Source: JBCCCJ01 sp039029315
Lineage (GTDB): Bacteria > Bacteroidota > Bacteroidia > J057
DNA: 64,000 nt
Assembly: GCA_039029315.1 (NCBI GenBank)
Contig: JBCCGK010000069.1
Span: 1 to 64,000, forward strand
Direction: 5' to 3'
Of the stretch, positions 16,204-25,056 are shown piece after piece. The notes beneath the pieces were generated by a model. That model made no database searches. It was given only the letters and a program-made list of their open reading frames with translations, and was not told where the DNA came from. Position 1 is the first letter of the stretch. Every line of letters starts with the position of its first letter. Both the position numbers and the translations under genes were made by a program.

Positions 16204-17740
16204 GTTCAAGTATCTTGCACTCAATCTCCTCATGCTCATTTCTTGCTGGAGTCTGGTCAGCGCTCAGACTACTGTTGATTTTCCTAAAGATGTCAACCTT
16301 GTCAAAATGACTGATCCGGGCGTCGCCCTCGTGGGAACAGATGATGCCCTCTACGGCATTGATCAAAGTGGCAACACCCTCTGGAACAATGAAAAACTCA
16401 GAAAAGTCGAAGCCGAACGCGTAGAAGTGCTCTCTGGAAGTGAATTGGTCTTTGTCAGTGACAAAGGACTCCTAGCAAGAAATCGCGTCCTCAATGTCCT
16501 GGATGGACGAGAATATGCCAATACAGGCATGAAAGGAGAAAACATCTTCGGCGCAAGAGTGATTCATGGCACAAATCAGCTCTGGACCATCGGTGATGGA
16601 AAGACAATTGATGTGTGGGACATCGCCCACAATCAGAAACTCTATAGTCTGGCAACCCCTAACAAAAGCGCAATTGCCCTGGATAAATCTGCCTCCTTGA
16701 CCACTACTTTTTCTGGCATGCAGCCCATTACCTATACCGGAAACAAACATGCCATCCTGCACCTGGCCCTTGGTCATCTGGGACGCTATGATCTCATGAG
16801 TGGAGAAGCACAATGGCTCTTCAACTTCAAACCTTACAAACCCAAAGGAGACAAGGGTGATGTCGCCAGCAATCCCAGCAATGGCTTTTCCGTCATGAAA
16901 GTGGATCTCGAAACAGAAACGCTGTATTTCCCTTTCAGGGATATGTTGATCGCTGTGGACATGAATACCGGAGCCGCCAAATGGGAAACCAAGGCCAATC
17001 GAACAGGCAAAGTAAGAGACATGTACATCGTAGATGAAGGCATATTAGTGCTCACTTATTCTGGCCTCCAACTCATTGATAATAGTACAGGTGCAGAAAA
17101 ATGGAAAAAACCTATAAAAATCAAAGGAGCGGATGAAGGACTTCTGCTCGAAGATGAAGGGAATTTCTACGCTGTCTCCAAAAACAACATTGTCAAAATT
17201 GACTTAGCCAATCGACAATCCATCAGCCTGACCGAAAAAATCAAATTTCAGGGCGGTGATTCATTCAGCGGTCTTGAAATCTACGGTGATGCACTTGTCT
17301 TGAGTGGACGACAAAACATGGTTGTGGTCAACAAACATTCCGGCAAAATCCTCAACAGTGTGTTTTACAAAAAACCAGGGCCCGGTTTTCTCACCATTGC
17401 ACAGAACATTGCTCTTGCCAGTGTTGCCATCGCTGCCACCATGAATAGCTATCATGTGAATTCCATCAACGGAAACAAAACCTATTATCAGTACACCCCT
17501 CAAATGATGAGCACCCGATCAGGAAGCAGCGCCAGTGATCAGCATCTGTACATCAGCACCAAATTCAAAGATTCGGATGCGCAGGGATTTGGGGTAGCCA
17601 GAGTGGACAAGTCCAACGGTCAGACCAGTCAGAAGATTGTCATTGGTGATCGGGAACCGATTTATGATGTGGATGAATTTGCTTCCCTGATTTTTTACAA
17701 GTCGGATAAGCGAAGTATTGGTATCAAGTCTATTCAGTAA
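16202..17740 (+). CDS. exported PQQ/WD40-like beta-propeller protein
   Basis: 512 residues from ATG 16202, which opens a signal peptide (MFKYLALNLLMLIS to VSAQ); the in-frame ATG at 16106 would add 32 residues of Arg-rich sequence and is rejected. The mature part has repeated blades of the PQQ-like type (for example AVDMNTGAAKWETKAN and LIDNSTGAEKWKKP), the fold used as scaffold in BamB and in quinoprotein dehydrogenases. No PQQ or calcium ligand set could be assigned, so a binding or scaffold role outside the inner membrane is most likely. A hydrophobic stretch (GFLTIAQNIALASVAIAAT) lies near residue 400. Followed at 122 bp by another secreted-protein gene. Confidence 0.75.
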   Translation: MFKYLALNLLMLISCWSLVSAQTTVDFPKDVNLVKMTDPGVALVGTDDALYGIDQSGNTLWNNEKLRKVEAERVEVLSGSELVFVSDKGLLARNRVLNVLDGREYANTGMKGENIFGARVIHGTNQLWTIGDGKTIDVWDIAHNQKLYSLATPNKSAIALDKSASLTTTFSGMQPITYTGNKHAILHLALGHLGRYDLMSGEAQWLFNFKPYKPKGDKGDVASNPSNGFSVMKVDLETETLYFPFRDMLIAVDMNTGAAKWETKANRTGKVRDMYIVDEGILVLTYSGLQLIDNSTGAEKWKKPIKIKGADEGLLLEDEGNFYAVSKNNIVKIDLANRQSISLTEKIKFQGGDSFSGLEIYGDALVLSGRQNMVVVNKHSGKILNSVFYKKPGPGFLTIAQNIALASVAIAATMNSYHVNSINGNKTYYQYTPQMMSTRSGSSASDQHLYISTKFKDSDAQGFGVARVDKSNGQTSQKIVIGDREPIYDVDEFASLIFYKSDKRSIGIKSIQ

Positions 17741-17760
17741 CATTTCCACCCTTTGTGAAA

Positions 17761-17836
17761 AAAACACAGATCAATGGAGAAACAGAGTGATTGTTCATCA
17801 GCTGATTAGCTCTGTGTCTCAGTGCTTCTGTGTTCC
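17761..17836. repeat. imperfect ctctgtgtct-type intergenic repeat
   Basis: The words ctctgtgtctcagtgcttct (17810-17829) and the following gtgttcc form tandem imperfect copies of a (t)ctctgtg unit. Inverted counterparts aacacaga (17763-17770) and acagag (17782-17787) lie upstream, so the whole can fold. I recall similar ctctgtgtctctgtgcctctg sequences from intergenic regions of many unrelated bacteria; this is from memory, not a search. Confidence 0.45.
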
Positions 17837-17862
17837 ATTTTCTTCTCTCAATTTTCAATCTC

Positions 17863-19632
17863 ATGTCAACTCTCAATATACATCATATCCTCTTTAGCAT
17901 TCTTCTGATTGCGCTCTCATCTCCTTCCTTTTCTCAATCCTTCAGAGACAAAATGAAAGCCAAGGTCCAGTCTGTCAAAAAAGACAACAGCAACATCTAT
18001 GAATGCGGCTATGTCCATGAAGCAGGAATGAAAGAAAAACTCAATCCCATGAAGGTTCTCCAAAAAGGACTGGGAGCAGGAGCAACTGCCGGAAGCAATT
18101 CTGACCTTGGGAAGGCCGCAATCTCGGTCTTCTATCAGGCGCATCTTCATCCCCAGAGCATCATGCGCTATCCCACCAAGACCCCTGGATGGGAAACCTG
18201 TGGCGATGCTGTCTTTGCAGGTTTTACCAATAGAAGTGGTGTTGGACTTAGTTCAACCGACGGCGAATTCAAGGTCGATGGTACACCCATTCCATTTGCA
18301 GGGATTGGTACCTATTTTCATGGCTTCTCTCCTGATCTGCGGAGTGATCGCATTGTCAGCATCAGCAGCAGCGACGGCGACCAGGTGGAAGTAACTGTCG
18401 GACCCGCAGCTTCTCTGGAAATTCTCAGTATCAATGGAAAAGGCAAAGGAGAGGATATTTTCATCGATGGAAGTGAAGACATCACCATCGAACTCGCCAA
18501 CGGAGATGCCGATCCCCAATCCAGACTGCATGTCCAATTGGTGTGTAAAGTCGTCGGTACACCCGTAATTTATGATGTCATCGTCACCAAGGCCAAGAAT
18601 ATCATTTACATCCCAAAAGAAGCCTTCAAAAACTTCGAAGGCTCTCCTTCTCCTTTTGTCAAGGAAAATACCCTGATCGTCAATCGAGTCAAAGAAAGCA
18701 TTCATGAAGGAACGGATGCAGGTGCCATCCGAACGCTTAGCGCCTATATGGACTGGGCTCCTGTGACGGTAGGGGGTGATATCGCCAAAGGCAGTATCAT
18801 GACCGCTGGATTCGATGAATCCAAGAATACGCAGATCAAGATTGATCTGACGAGCAATGGAGAATACAATTTTGTCGTGCAAAAAGATGGTCCCTTCACT
18901 TCGCCTCCTGTCAAGTTGATGAAGAAGGTTGCGATCGCTTCCTTTGTCGTTCGTGGCAATCTTCAAAACTATGACATCAAAGGTGGATCGGGATACACAG
19001 TCAAGATCACCAAGTGGTTTCCAGAATTATCAGATGCCACCTGGCAGAGTCTGGCTGATAAGATGTACACCAAACTGACGCATCAACTCAGCAATGACAT
19101 GGGGCTGGAGATTGTTCCCATCGAGCAAGTGGTGGCTTCGGAAGCATACAAGCACACAAAAACGATTCAGGATGGCGCAAATCGAACCTTTGTTGAGGTG
19201 GGTGCTGGTGGTAGCAAGCGGATTCTGACAACTTCAGGCTCTGATGTATGGAAAGATTTAAGCATCAGTTTTGCCAGTGATTTTGTCAGTGAAAGATTGG
19301 TCAAAGAGCTGGACGTGGATGCTGTTCTGGCCATCACCTTTGATCTGGATTTCAATTTTGATTCCGAAGGTCTTGATCCAAAAGTGAACATTGTCGCTTT
19401 TGCTCCAAATGTGAGTTACAAAACCGCGGCTAAATACTACTCTATGACTGCTTCAACTACAGCAAAGTCCCTGGATGACAGTCGCAACTATACAGGTGGG
19501 GTTGAAAATGTTCTGTACCAAATGATCAAGGCTGACACCTTCAACCAGGAGTTCATTCAGGCATTGAAAAAGTTGTCCAAAGAAGAGGATAAGCATCCTG
19601 TATATGAAGCTCTATGGAAGGCAAAATTGTAA
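17863..19632 (+). CDS. secreted protein of unknown function
   Basis: I do not recognise this 589-residue protein. ATG 17863 opens a signal peptide (MSTLNIHHILFSILLIALSS to FSQ); the in-frame GTG at 17830 is less likely. The mature protein begins with a basic stretch (FRDKMKAKVQSVKK), then a region with Gly-rich turns, a beta-rich middle (EVTVGPAASLEIL, DITIELANG) and a C-terminal half with mixed helices (LADKMYTKLTHQLSNDMGLEIVPI), reminiscent of proteins that compute on or bind small ligands. It has no T9SS sorting domain and no lipobox, so it is probably periplasmic. It sits between a propeller gene and a barrel-like gene in the same direction. Confidence 0.65.
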   Translation: MSTLNIHHILFSILLIALSSPSFSQSFRDKMKAKVQSVKKDNSNIYECGYVHEAGMKEKLNPMKVLQKGLGAGATAGSNSDLGKAAISVFYQAHLHPQSIMRYPTKTPGWETCGDAVFAGFTNRSGVGLSSTDGEFKVDGTPIPFAGIGTYFHGFSPDLRSDRIVSISSSDGDQVEVTVGPAASLEILSINGKGKGEDIFIDGSEDITIELANGDADPQSRLHVQLVCKVVGTPVIYDVIVTKAKNIIYIPKEAFKNFEGSPSPFVKENTLIVNRVKESIHEGTDAGAIRTLSAYMDWAPVTVGGDIAKGSIMTAGFDESKNTQIKIDLTSNGEYNFVVQKDGPFTSPPVKLMKKVAIASFVVRGNLQNYDIKGGSGYTVKITKWFPELSDATWQSLADKMYTKLTHQLSNDMGLEIVPIEQVVASEAYKHTKTIQDGANRTFVEVGAGGSKRILTTSGSDVWKDLSISFASDFVSERLVKELDVDAVLAITFDLDFNFDSEGLDPKVNIVAFAPNVSYKTAAKYYSMTASTTAKSLDDSRNYTGGVENVLYQMIKADTFNQEFIQALKKLSKEEDKHPVYEALWKAKL

Positions 19633-19839
19633 TCTCAAGCTGACCCAAAGCAACTCGGAGGATTCGCTGGCCTATGAGAGGGCGATTCCCCCGAGTTTTG
19701 AGGAAATGGCACAGGCAGCAATCCCTCACATATCCCTCAGAAGGTTGATCCAGCCCAAGTCCCGGCGTTCAACCTTCCGGGGAATTCCTCTCTACCTGAC
19801 TCATTCGACATCTCATCCCAACACCCATCCACTAGAAAC
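19633..19839. other. intergenic region with imperfect inverted repeats
   Basis: No gene is seen. An imperfect stem joins 19652-19667 (aactcggaggattcgc) to 19682-19697 (gcgattcccccgagtt), and a perfect 8-bp pair joins aaggttga (19741-19748) to tcaacctt (19769-19776). The first could end transcription of the gene before it. Confidence 0.4.
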
Positions 19840-21234
19840 ATGAAATCTTTCTCTCTGATCTTCATTCTCCTTCTTCCCATCCTTGCCCATACCCAGACCA
19901 ATTTCAATTCTCTAAAACTTGGATTTTCCTCTTTTTCAGCAGGCTACACAAGCATGATGCCCAGCTTTCATCCCGAAGTCAACACAGATAGGTGGCAGGG
20001 GGTTCACATGCGCGGACGAATCTTTGAGTTCATGTTTACGCAAGGGGCTATGCAGTACCAGGAAGAAGGACATCCAGATTTCCAATCCGGGAAAGGCAGC
20101 ATGACGCACCTGGGAATCAATATTCCCCTTCATCGCCTCAGTTTGATTCGTCGCAAAACCTATATAGGGGGCATTCATCTGGCTCCCATTGTGGGAATTC
20201 ACTACAGTATAGCTTCAGTGATGCGACCTGGGATCAGTCAACATGGCATCAATCTGTCACCTGGGATCAATCTCCAATTGCCTTTTGTCGTGCTGGATGC
20301 CCGATTGAATACAGCTATGTACTTTGGTCGAAAAGAAGAAGTCAGTCCTTATCGCGGCAATGTTCTCCTGACTCCTTCCCTCTCCCTTCAATTTGATGGA
20401 CTCTTTGAAGTGCTTGGAGGAAGAGCTGCCGAATCCGGCACCTTTGACTATACGTATCAAGTTCTGGAAGACATAGAAACCAGCTACAATGCGGACCGAA
20501 CCATCAAAACAGAAACACACACCTATCAAAAATTCGCTGGCCACACCAGAACTTTTATGACGATTCAGCGGGCCTTCTGGTATATCAAGCCCAGTTTTGG
20601 AGTGGGATTGACTGCCATGCCTTATGAAGTATCAGAAGCATATCAAGCAGGAAATGTCAAGAGTATCAGTCTGGGTGGAAGATGGATGTACTTCATGGGC
20701 GACCTTGGCCTGGAGCATGGCAAGGGATATTTTGCCTCCCGTGATCCCCAATATATCGAGGAGCTTCAGCCCTTTGCAGATAGCTACCCAAGTACACTGA
20801 GTGGTAAGTTCAATGGCTTGGAACTCCGGGGAAAAGCAGGACTTGATTTCATCGCACTTGTCCAAGGGATCATCATGCCCAGGTCTATGCAGGGGGCGAA
20901 ATCTTTTGGGTACAAATGGACCAAATTCATCCGCTGGCAAGGCGGAGTCAGCGGAGGATTTCTATTTCCAGGCCAACTTCAATTTGAAGATTCTGAAGCA
21001 TCAGAGCTGCTAGATTCTTATTTCGCAGCTCATCCAGCACTCCCCAGCACCCGTCGAACCGATATCCGAAAGACAGGCCCTGGCGCTACTTTTGGCCTCT
21101 TCACCCATGTAGAATTCGGAGCCGCCTCCTTTGAATTTGATTGGCATGGCAATCACCATTTGGGCTGGCATTCCAGTTTCAGGATAGGTTACCTCATTCC
21201 TCTTCAGGAGATTGGGCGATATCTGAATCGGTGA
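19840..21234 (+). CDS. outer-membrane beta-barrel-like protein
   Basis: The 464-residue protein has a signal peptide (1-19, ending LAHTQ) followed by alternating amphipathic strands rich in Gly and aromatic residues (for example HLGINIPLHRLSL, GINLQLPFVVLDARLN, FEFDWHGNHHLGWHSSFRIGYLIPL). This is the pattern of an outer-membrane barrel protein, but the ending is not the canonical terminal Phe. Function unknown. Its last 41 bases overlap the end of the convergent gene at 21194-22702. It is in line with the two preceding secreted-protein genes, although 207 bp and a hairpin separate them. Confidence 0.65.
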   Translation: MKSFSLIFILLLPILAHTQTNFNSLKLGFSSFSAGYTSMMPSFHPEVNTDRWQGVHMRGRIFEFMFTQGAMQYQEEGHPDFQSGKGSMTHLGINIPLHRLSLIRRKTYIGGIHLAPIVGIHYSIASVMRPGISQHGINLSPGINLQLPFVVLDARLNTAMYFGRKEEVSPYRGNVLLTPSLSLQFDGLFEVLGGRAAESGTFDYTYQVLEDIETSYNADRTIKTETHTYQKFAGHTRTFMTIQRAFWYIKPSFGVGLTAMPYEVSEAYQAGNVKSISLGGRWMYFMGDLGLEHGKGYFASRDPQYIEELQPFADSYPSTLSGKFNGLELRGKAGLDFIALVQGIIMPRSMQGAKSFGYKWTKFIRWQGGVSGGFLFPGQLQFEDSEASELLDSYFAAHPALPSTRRTDIRKTGPGATFGLFTHVEFGAASFEFDWHGNHHLGWHSSFRIGYLIPLQEIGRYLNR

Positions 21235-22702
21235 GTCTGACTTGATTCGTATGAGTGGTCCTCAGGAGCTGGTCCACTTTTTCCCTCAACCACTGATCAT
21301 GAGGGATCTGTGGTAGATCCTCTATTTGGGCTTGCAGATCCTTTATCGCTTGTTGAATATGCCTCTCTTTTCCATAGCGTTCATTTAATCGGATCAGCTT
21401 TTTCAGAATTCGCAAAAAATTCTTGTGATTGGTTCGATTGTGGGGCGAAATCTCTTTGGTTCTTCGCACATAGTTCACAAATGCTTTGATCAGGTACTCC
21501 AGGCCATCCCAATCCTCGGTTTCGTAATAGGCTTTCAGGAGTAAATACTGTGCACTTATCCGATAGTGAATGTCTGTAAAATTCACCTGTTGCAAGAGTC
21601 GAATGGTCTGTGCATAGGCAGCCTTTTCCAGATAGAGGGAAGCCATACAATAGTTATAGACATTCATCCGAAACGCAGGACTGACTGACTCGCGATAGGT
21701 TTCCAAAAAAGTATGCACCCATTCGTACGCATGGATACGAAGGCCTACAGTTGCAATATTTTTGTAGTCGGTATGCGACAACATGCCATTGGTAAAAATT
21801 CTGCTATTGTTGAGTTGATTGTTGTAGAGGTCGAACAATCGGTTCAGGTAGCGAGAATTCCCCTGATTGATCTGCCGAATGCAGTAGTTCTGGGCATATT
21901 TGTACATGGCTCGTACTTCTTCCTGATCCAACTCAGCTTGATGACTTTCCAGGAGTTCTGCCAGTTTTGCGAAATGCTCTTGCTGGTCTCCGTGTTTAAG
22001 ACTCAGATAAATTTGTCTGTAAATGAGGACAGAAGGAACTTGCATTGCCTCGGGGAGTCGATGTTGAATCCAATCTTCCAGTTCAGGCAACAGATGAAGT
22101 TCATAATCTGCATTCATGACATGTTTGCGATTGAGCATTTCGCAACTTTCTCGCAGTTTGATGATCAAGTAATATAGATCGAAGGAGTCGGCGCGTTGCT
22201 GAAGATTGTGATCAAATACCCGCACTTGTTGCTGTCCATAGAATCCATTGGCCTCAAGAGCCATATCTGATCTGATTTTATAATAATCTGATGAGATCTC
22301 CTGTACCTGATCCAGTTGCCGGGAAAGGGAATGCAATTGCGTACCAAATGCCTTGTTCAATTGGCGCTTGCGGAACTGGGCCAGGGCATATACTTCTTCT
22401 TGATATGGGTTTTGTTGGTATTCCTGATAAGCCAGATAGCTTTTCAGCAAGGAAAACAAATCGGCGAAGGCTTCTCTTAGACGCTGTTTGTGAAATGTTT
22501 TGTCCGGGAAGAGGGTCTGGAAAACCTGATTCTCATCCATGGTCGGCTCTGAATCCTTTGGGAGGTTCTCTAATAATATGTCAAGAAGCCTAGAGACGGT
22601 GATATTTCTGGTAAAAAAAGGAGAGCGCACATATCTGCGAAAATCCTGGCATTCTCTGCTTGAAAGACTATTCAAAGCTGCAAGGAGTTTGTAGTTTTTC
22701 AT
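21194..22702 (-). CDS. alpha-helical repeat protein of unknown function
   Basis: The 502-residue cytoplasmic protein is almost entirely helical, with no signal peptide and no membrane segment. The N-terminal block (MKNYKLLAALNSLSSRECQD, RRYVRSPFFTRN) looks like a small conserved domain. The rest consists of TPR-like helix pairs (for example about 230-420) rich in Tyr, Gln and Leu. I have seen similar architectures among uncharacterised proteins of the Saprospiria, from memory. No enzymatic motif. Upstream, two tatcgata words at 22707-22714 and 22743-22750 could be binding sites. The 3' end overlaps the convergent barrel-like gene by 41 bp. Confidence 0.7.
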   Translation of the reverse strand: MKNYKLLAALNSLSSRECQDFRRYVRSPFFTRNITVSRLLDILLENLPKDSEPTMDENQVFQTLFPDKTFHKQRLREAFADLFSLLKSYLAYQEYQQNPYQEEVYALAQFRKRQLNKAFGTQLHSLSRQLDQVQEISSDYYKIRSDMALEANGFYGQQQVRVFDHNLQQRADSFDLYYLIIKLRESCEMLNRKHVMNADYELHLLPELEDWIQHRLPEAMQVPSVLIYRQIYLSLKHGDQQEHFAKLAELLESHQAELDQEEVRAMYKYAQNYCIRQINQGNSRYLNRLFDLYNNQLNNSRIFTNGMLSHTDYKNIATVGLRIHAYEWVHTFLETYRESVSPAFRMNVYNYCMASLYLEKAAYAQTIRLLQQVNFTDIHYRISAQYLLLKAYYETEDWDGLEYLIKAFVNYVRRTKEISPHNRTNHKNFLRILKKLIRLNERYGKERHIQQAIKDLQAQIEDLPQIPHDQWLREKVDQLLRTTHTNQVRLTDSDIAQSPEEE

Positions 22703-22706
22703 GGGG

Positions 22707-22750
22707 TATCGATAAATTTTCTTCCATTAATCTATTAAAAAATATCGATA
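22707..22750 (-). promoter_or_regulatory. paired tatcgata palindromes upstream of the helical-repeat gene
   Basis: tatcgata occurs at 22707-22714 and 22743-22750, each followed by aa, 36 bp apart in very AT-rich DNA. The first lies 5 bases upstream of the ATG of the gene reading leftward. They could be a regulator's twin half-sites, or chance in AT-rich sequence. Confidence 0.3.
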
Positions 22751-22927
22751 AACAACTATAAATCAAATTTTTAACAAAAATCAAAGCTCGATCAAAATCA
22801 ATTATCTTCAAAAATCGAGTTTGTTTCCTGCCTTCTGATTGAAGAATATCGTAGCCATGGCTCACATTGAGTACTCATACACTGCATGTTGATCGCATTC
22901 CACACTGAACCTAAATATTCCGAAACC

Positions 22928-24994
22928 ATGCAATCACATTTTTCCTCACTGCTTTTATCCCTTCTTCTGCCGCTATCTCTGCTCTCACAGACCCAGATCA
23001 CCAATGATATTTCCAGCAATACCACATGGGATCTCGTAGGAAGTCCTTACCAAATCATGAACGATATTGCAATCGATTCAGGAATTACCTTGACGATAAA
23101 TCCAGGGGTTCATATTCTCTGTCATACAAATATCAGAATTACGGTCAATGGAAGTATTTCTGCAATTGGGACAGCTACGGATTCTATCTACATCAGGTCC
23201 ATGAATCAGTCATACCTGGGTACGATTGGCCCTTCGAGTCATTATGATTGGAAAGGTTTTCGGGTGGCTCCACATGCTAGCCTTGATTTCGCTTTTGTCA
23301 TGGGATCTCATGCCTTTTATTTTATCGAACCTTCTTCTATATTCATTACTCCTACACTCGCCTTCCACAACTGTCTATTCACTGAAAACAACTACTTCAT
23401 CTATTCCACAATAGGCTTGAATACTGTGATTGATAGCTGTTTGTTCAATCACAGTGTGCGTGTTTTTATGGGAATTGAGAGCTTTGTCATCACCAACAGT
23501 GTGATTCAGAATGTTGGGGATCCTATAGATTATTATCTATGGGGATGGAACAACCAATTCACAAATTGTTCATTTCTTGACACTTACGGACAAACTTATA
23601 TTCAAGGCGGATCATTTACCAATTGTTATTTTGGCTATGAGGCATTTGGACCAATTCCTACTCCTCATGCTGAGTTGCAAATTCAACTGGGGTCATCAGC
23701 AGGTCCGACGCTCATTGAGCATTGCACCTTTATTGCTCCCGCTGCCCTATCGGTCTTTGGAGATGATTCTACTTTCGTTTTAAACAACAATCAGATTTGT
23801 GCCAGTTTGCCTGGCCGGGCTGTTGTTCTCTACGGCTCCTCATCTTTCGCCAATACACTTGATCTCTCCAACAATTGCTGGTGCGATGTCGATACAGCCT
23901 TCATCCACAACCAAGTCTTTGATAGTATGCTCAATGCGCCAGCGATCAATGTTCATTTTCTCCCCATAGACTCCTCCTGCCTCCCTACCAGCGTCTATCC
24001 AGGAGATGCCAATCATAATCAAATCGCCAATCACAATGACCTCCTGCCAATTGGATTATATTATGGACATTCAGGCCCCAATCGGCCCAATGCTTCCTTA
24101 AGCTGGACACCCCAAGCTGCAGCAGGCTGGGGAGACACCCTCCTAAGTACAGGTGTAGATATCAAGCATGCAGACTGTGACGGAAATGGGATCATCAATG
24201 ATGATGACACCCTGGCTATCCATCAGAATTACCTCCAAACACATACTGGATATAAAACCAGCAGCTCAACTGTAGACGGTATCCCTTTATTTCTGGATAT
24301 GCCCAGCGATCCACTCACTCCTGGAGATACCCTGAGCATTCCCATCATTCTTGGTACAGTAGATACTCCTGCTATCGATATGTATGGACTTGCATTTTCT
24401 ATCGAATATGATTCAAGCCTTATCAAACAAGGAAAGACCGAACTTGTGTTTTCTCAGTCCTGGCTGGGGACCAAAGGATCAGATCTATTAACCCTCTACA
24501 GGGACATTGACAGTTTGCAACAGATAGATATTGCCCTTGTTCGCAATGATCAAATGGACACTATGGGTCTGGGTCAAATTGCACGGATCATTGTGGTGAT
24601 TGATGATGATATCTTCAAGAAAGAAGAATCACTGATCTTGAGGATCACCAATGTTCAAGCCATAGATGTCCAGGGACAATCCATAGATCTGGATGTAAAA
24701 ACCGGAATCTCCACCATTCAGGAGACTGATACCAGTACAAGTGCCATCTCTTCTGCATTGTCGAAGGCTCTAGAAGTCTATCCGAATCCCACGGAGGATG
24801 AAGTGGTCATTCGACTGAAACATCATCAGATCAGATCTATTGTCATATACAATGCCCAGGGCCAAATCTGCTCGGATCATCCTTCTACAGGGAACTCCAC
24901 CCGAATAAAGCTGGAACATCTTCCTAAAGGTCTGTATGTGCTAAAAGTCCACACAGAATCCGGGGAGGCGATTCGGAAACTGATGATTCGTTAA
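22928..24994 (+). CDS. T9SS protein with beta-helix, dockerin-like and cohesin-like modules (paralogue 2)
   Basis: 688 residues from ATG 22928 (MQSHFSSLLLSLLLPLSLLS signal peptide; the ATG at 22886 would place 14 residues before it). The modules match paralogue 1: beta-helix with clustered Cys and Asn turns (about 30-345), a conserved NNCWCDVDTAF motif, paired calcium loops (DANHNQIANHND and DCDGNGIINDDD), a cohesin-like sandwich (PGDTLSIPIILGTVDTPA, about 460-590), and a sorting domain (EVYPNPTEDEVV to AIRKLMIR). It lies 62 bp before paralogue 3, to which it is most similar, so these two are a recent tandem duplication. Confidence 0.87.
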   Translation: MQSHFSSLLLSLLLPLSLLSQTQITNDISSNTTWDLVGSPYQIMNDIAIDSGITLTINPGVHILCHTNIRITVNGSISAIGTATDSIYIRSMNQSYLGTIGPSSHYDWKGFRVAPHASLDFAFVMGSHAFYFIEPSSIFITPTLAFHNCLFTENNYFIYSTIGLNTVIDSCLFNHSVRVFMGIESFVITNSVIQNVGDPIDYYLWGWNNQFTNCSFLDTYGQTYIQGGSFTNCYFGYEAFGPIPTPHAELQIQLGSSAGPTLIEHCTFIAPAALSVFGDDSTFVLNNNQICASLPGRAVVLYGSSSFANTLDLSNNCWCDVDTAFIHNQVFDSMLNAPAINVHFLPIDSSCLPTSVYPGDANHNQIANHNDLLPIGLYYGHSGPNRPNASLSWTPQAAAGWGDTLLSTGVDIKHADCDGNGIINDDDTLAIHQNYLQTHTGYKTSSSTVDGIPLFLDMPSDPLTPGDTLSIPIILGTVDTPAIDMYGLAFSIEYDSSLIKQGKTELVFSQSWLGTKGSDLLTLYRDIDSLQQIDIALVRNDQMDTMGLGQIARIIVVIDDDIFKKEESLILRITNVQAIDVQGQSIDLDVKTGISTIQETDTSTSAISSALSKALEVYPNPTEDEVVIRLKHHQIRSIVIYNAQGQICSDHPSTGNSTRIKLEHLPKGLYVLKVHTESGEAIRKLMIR

Positions 24995-25056
24995 GGGTCC
25001 AACTCTTCTCAGCTCCTATCAATGCCTCATTATCTCAGGTCTCAATTTCTTACCTC

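Noticed and set aside
18253..18966. Open frame of 237 codons on the minus strand
   Set aside because: It is antisense to the secreted protein at 17863-19632 and its sequence is unlike any protein family I know.
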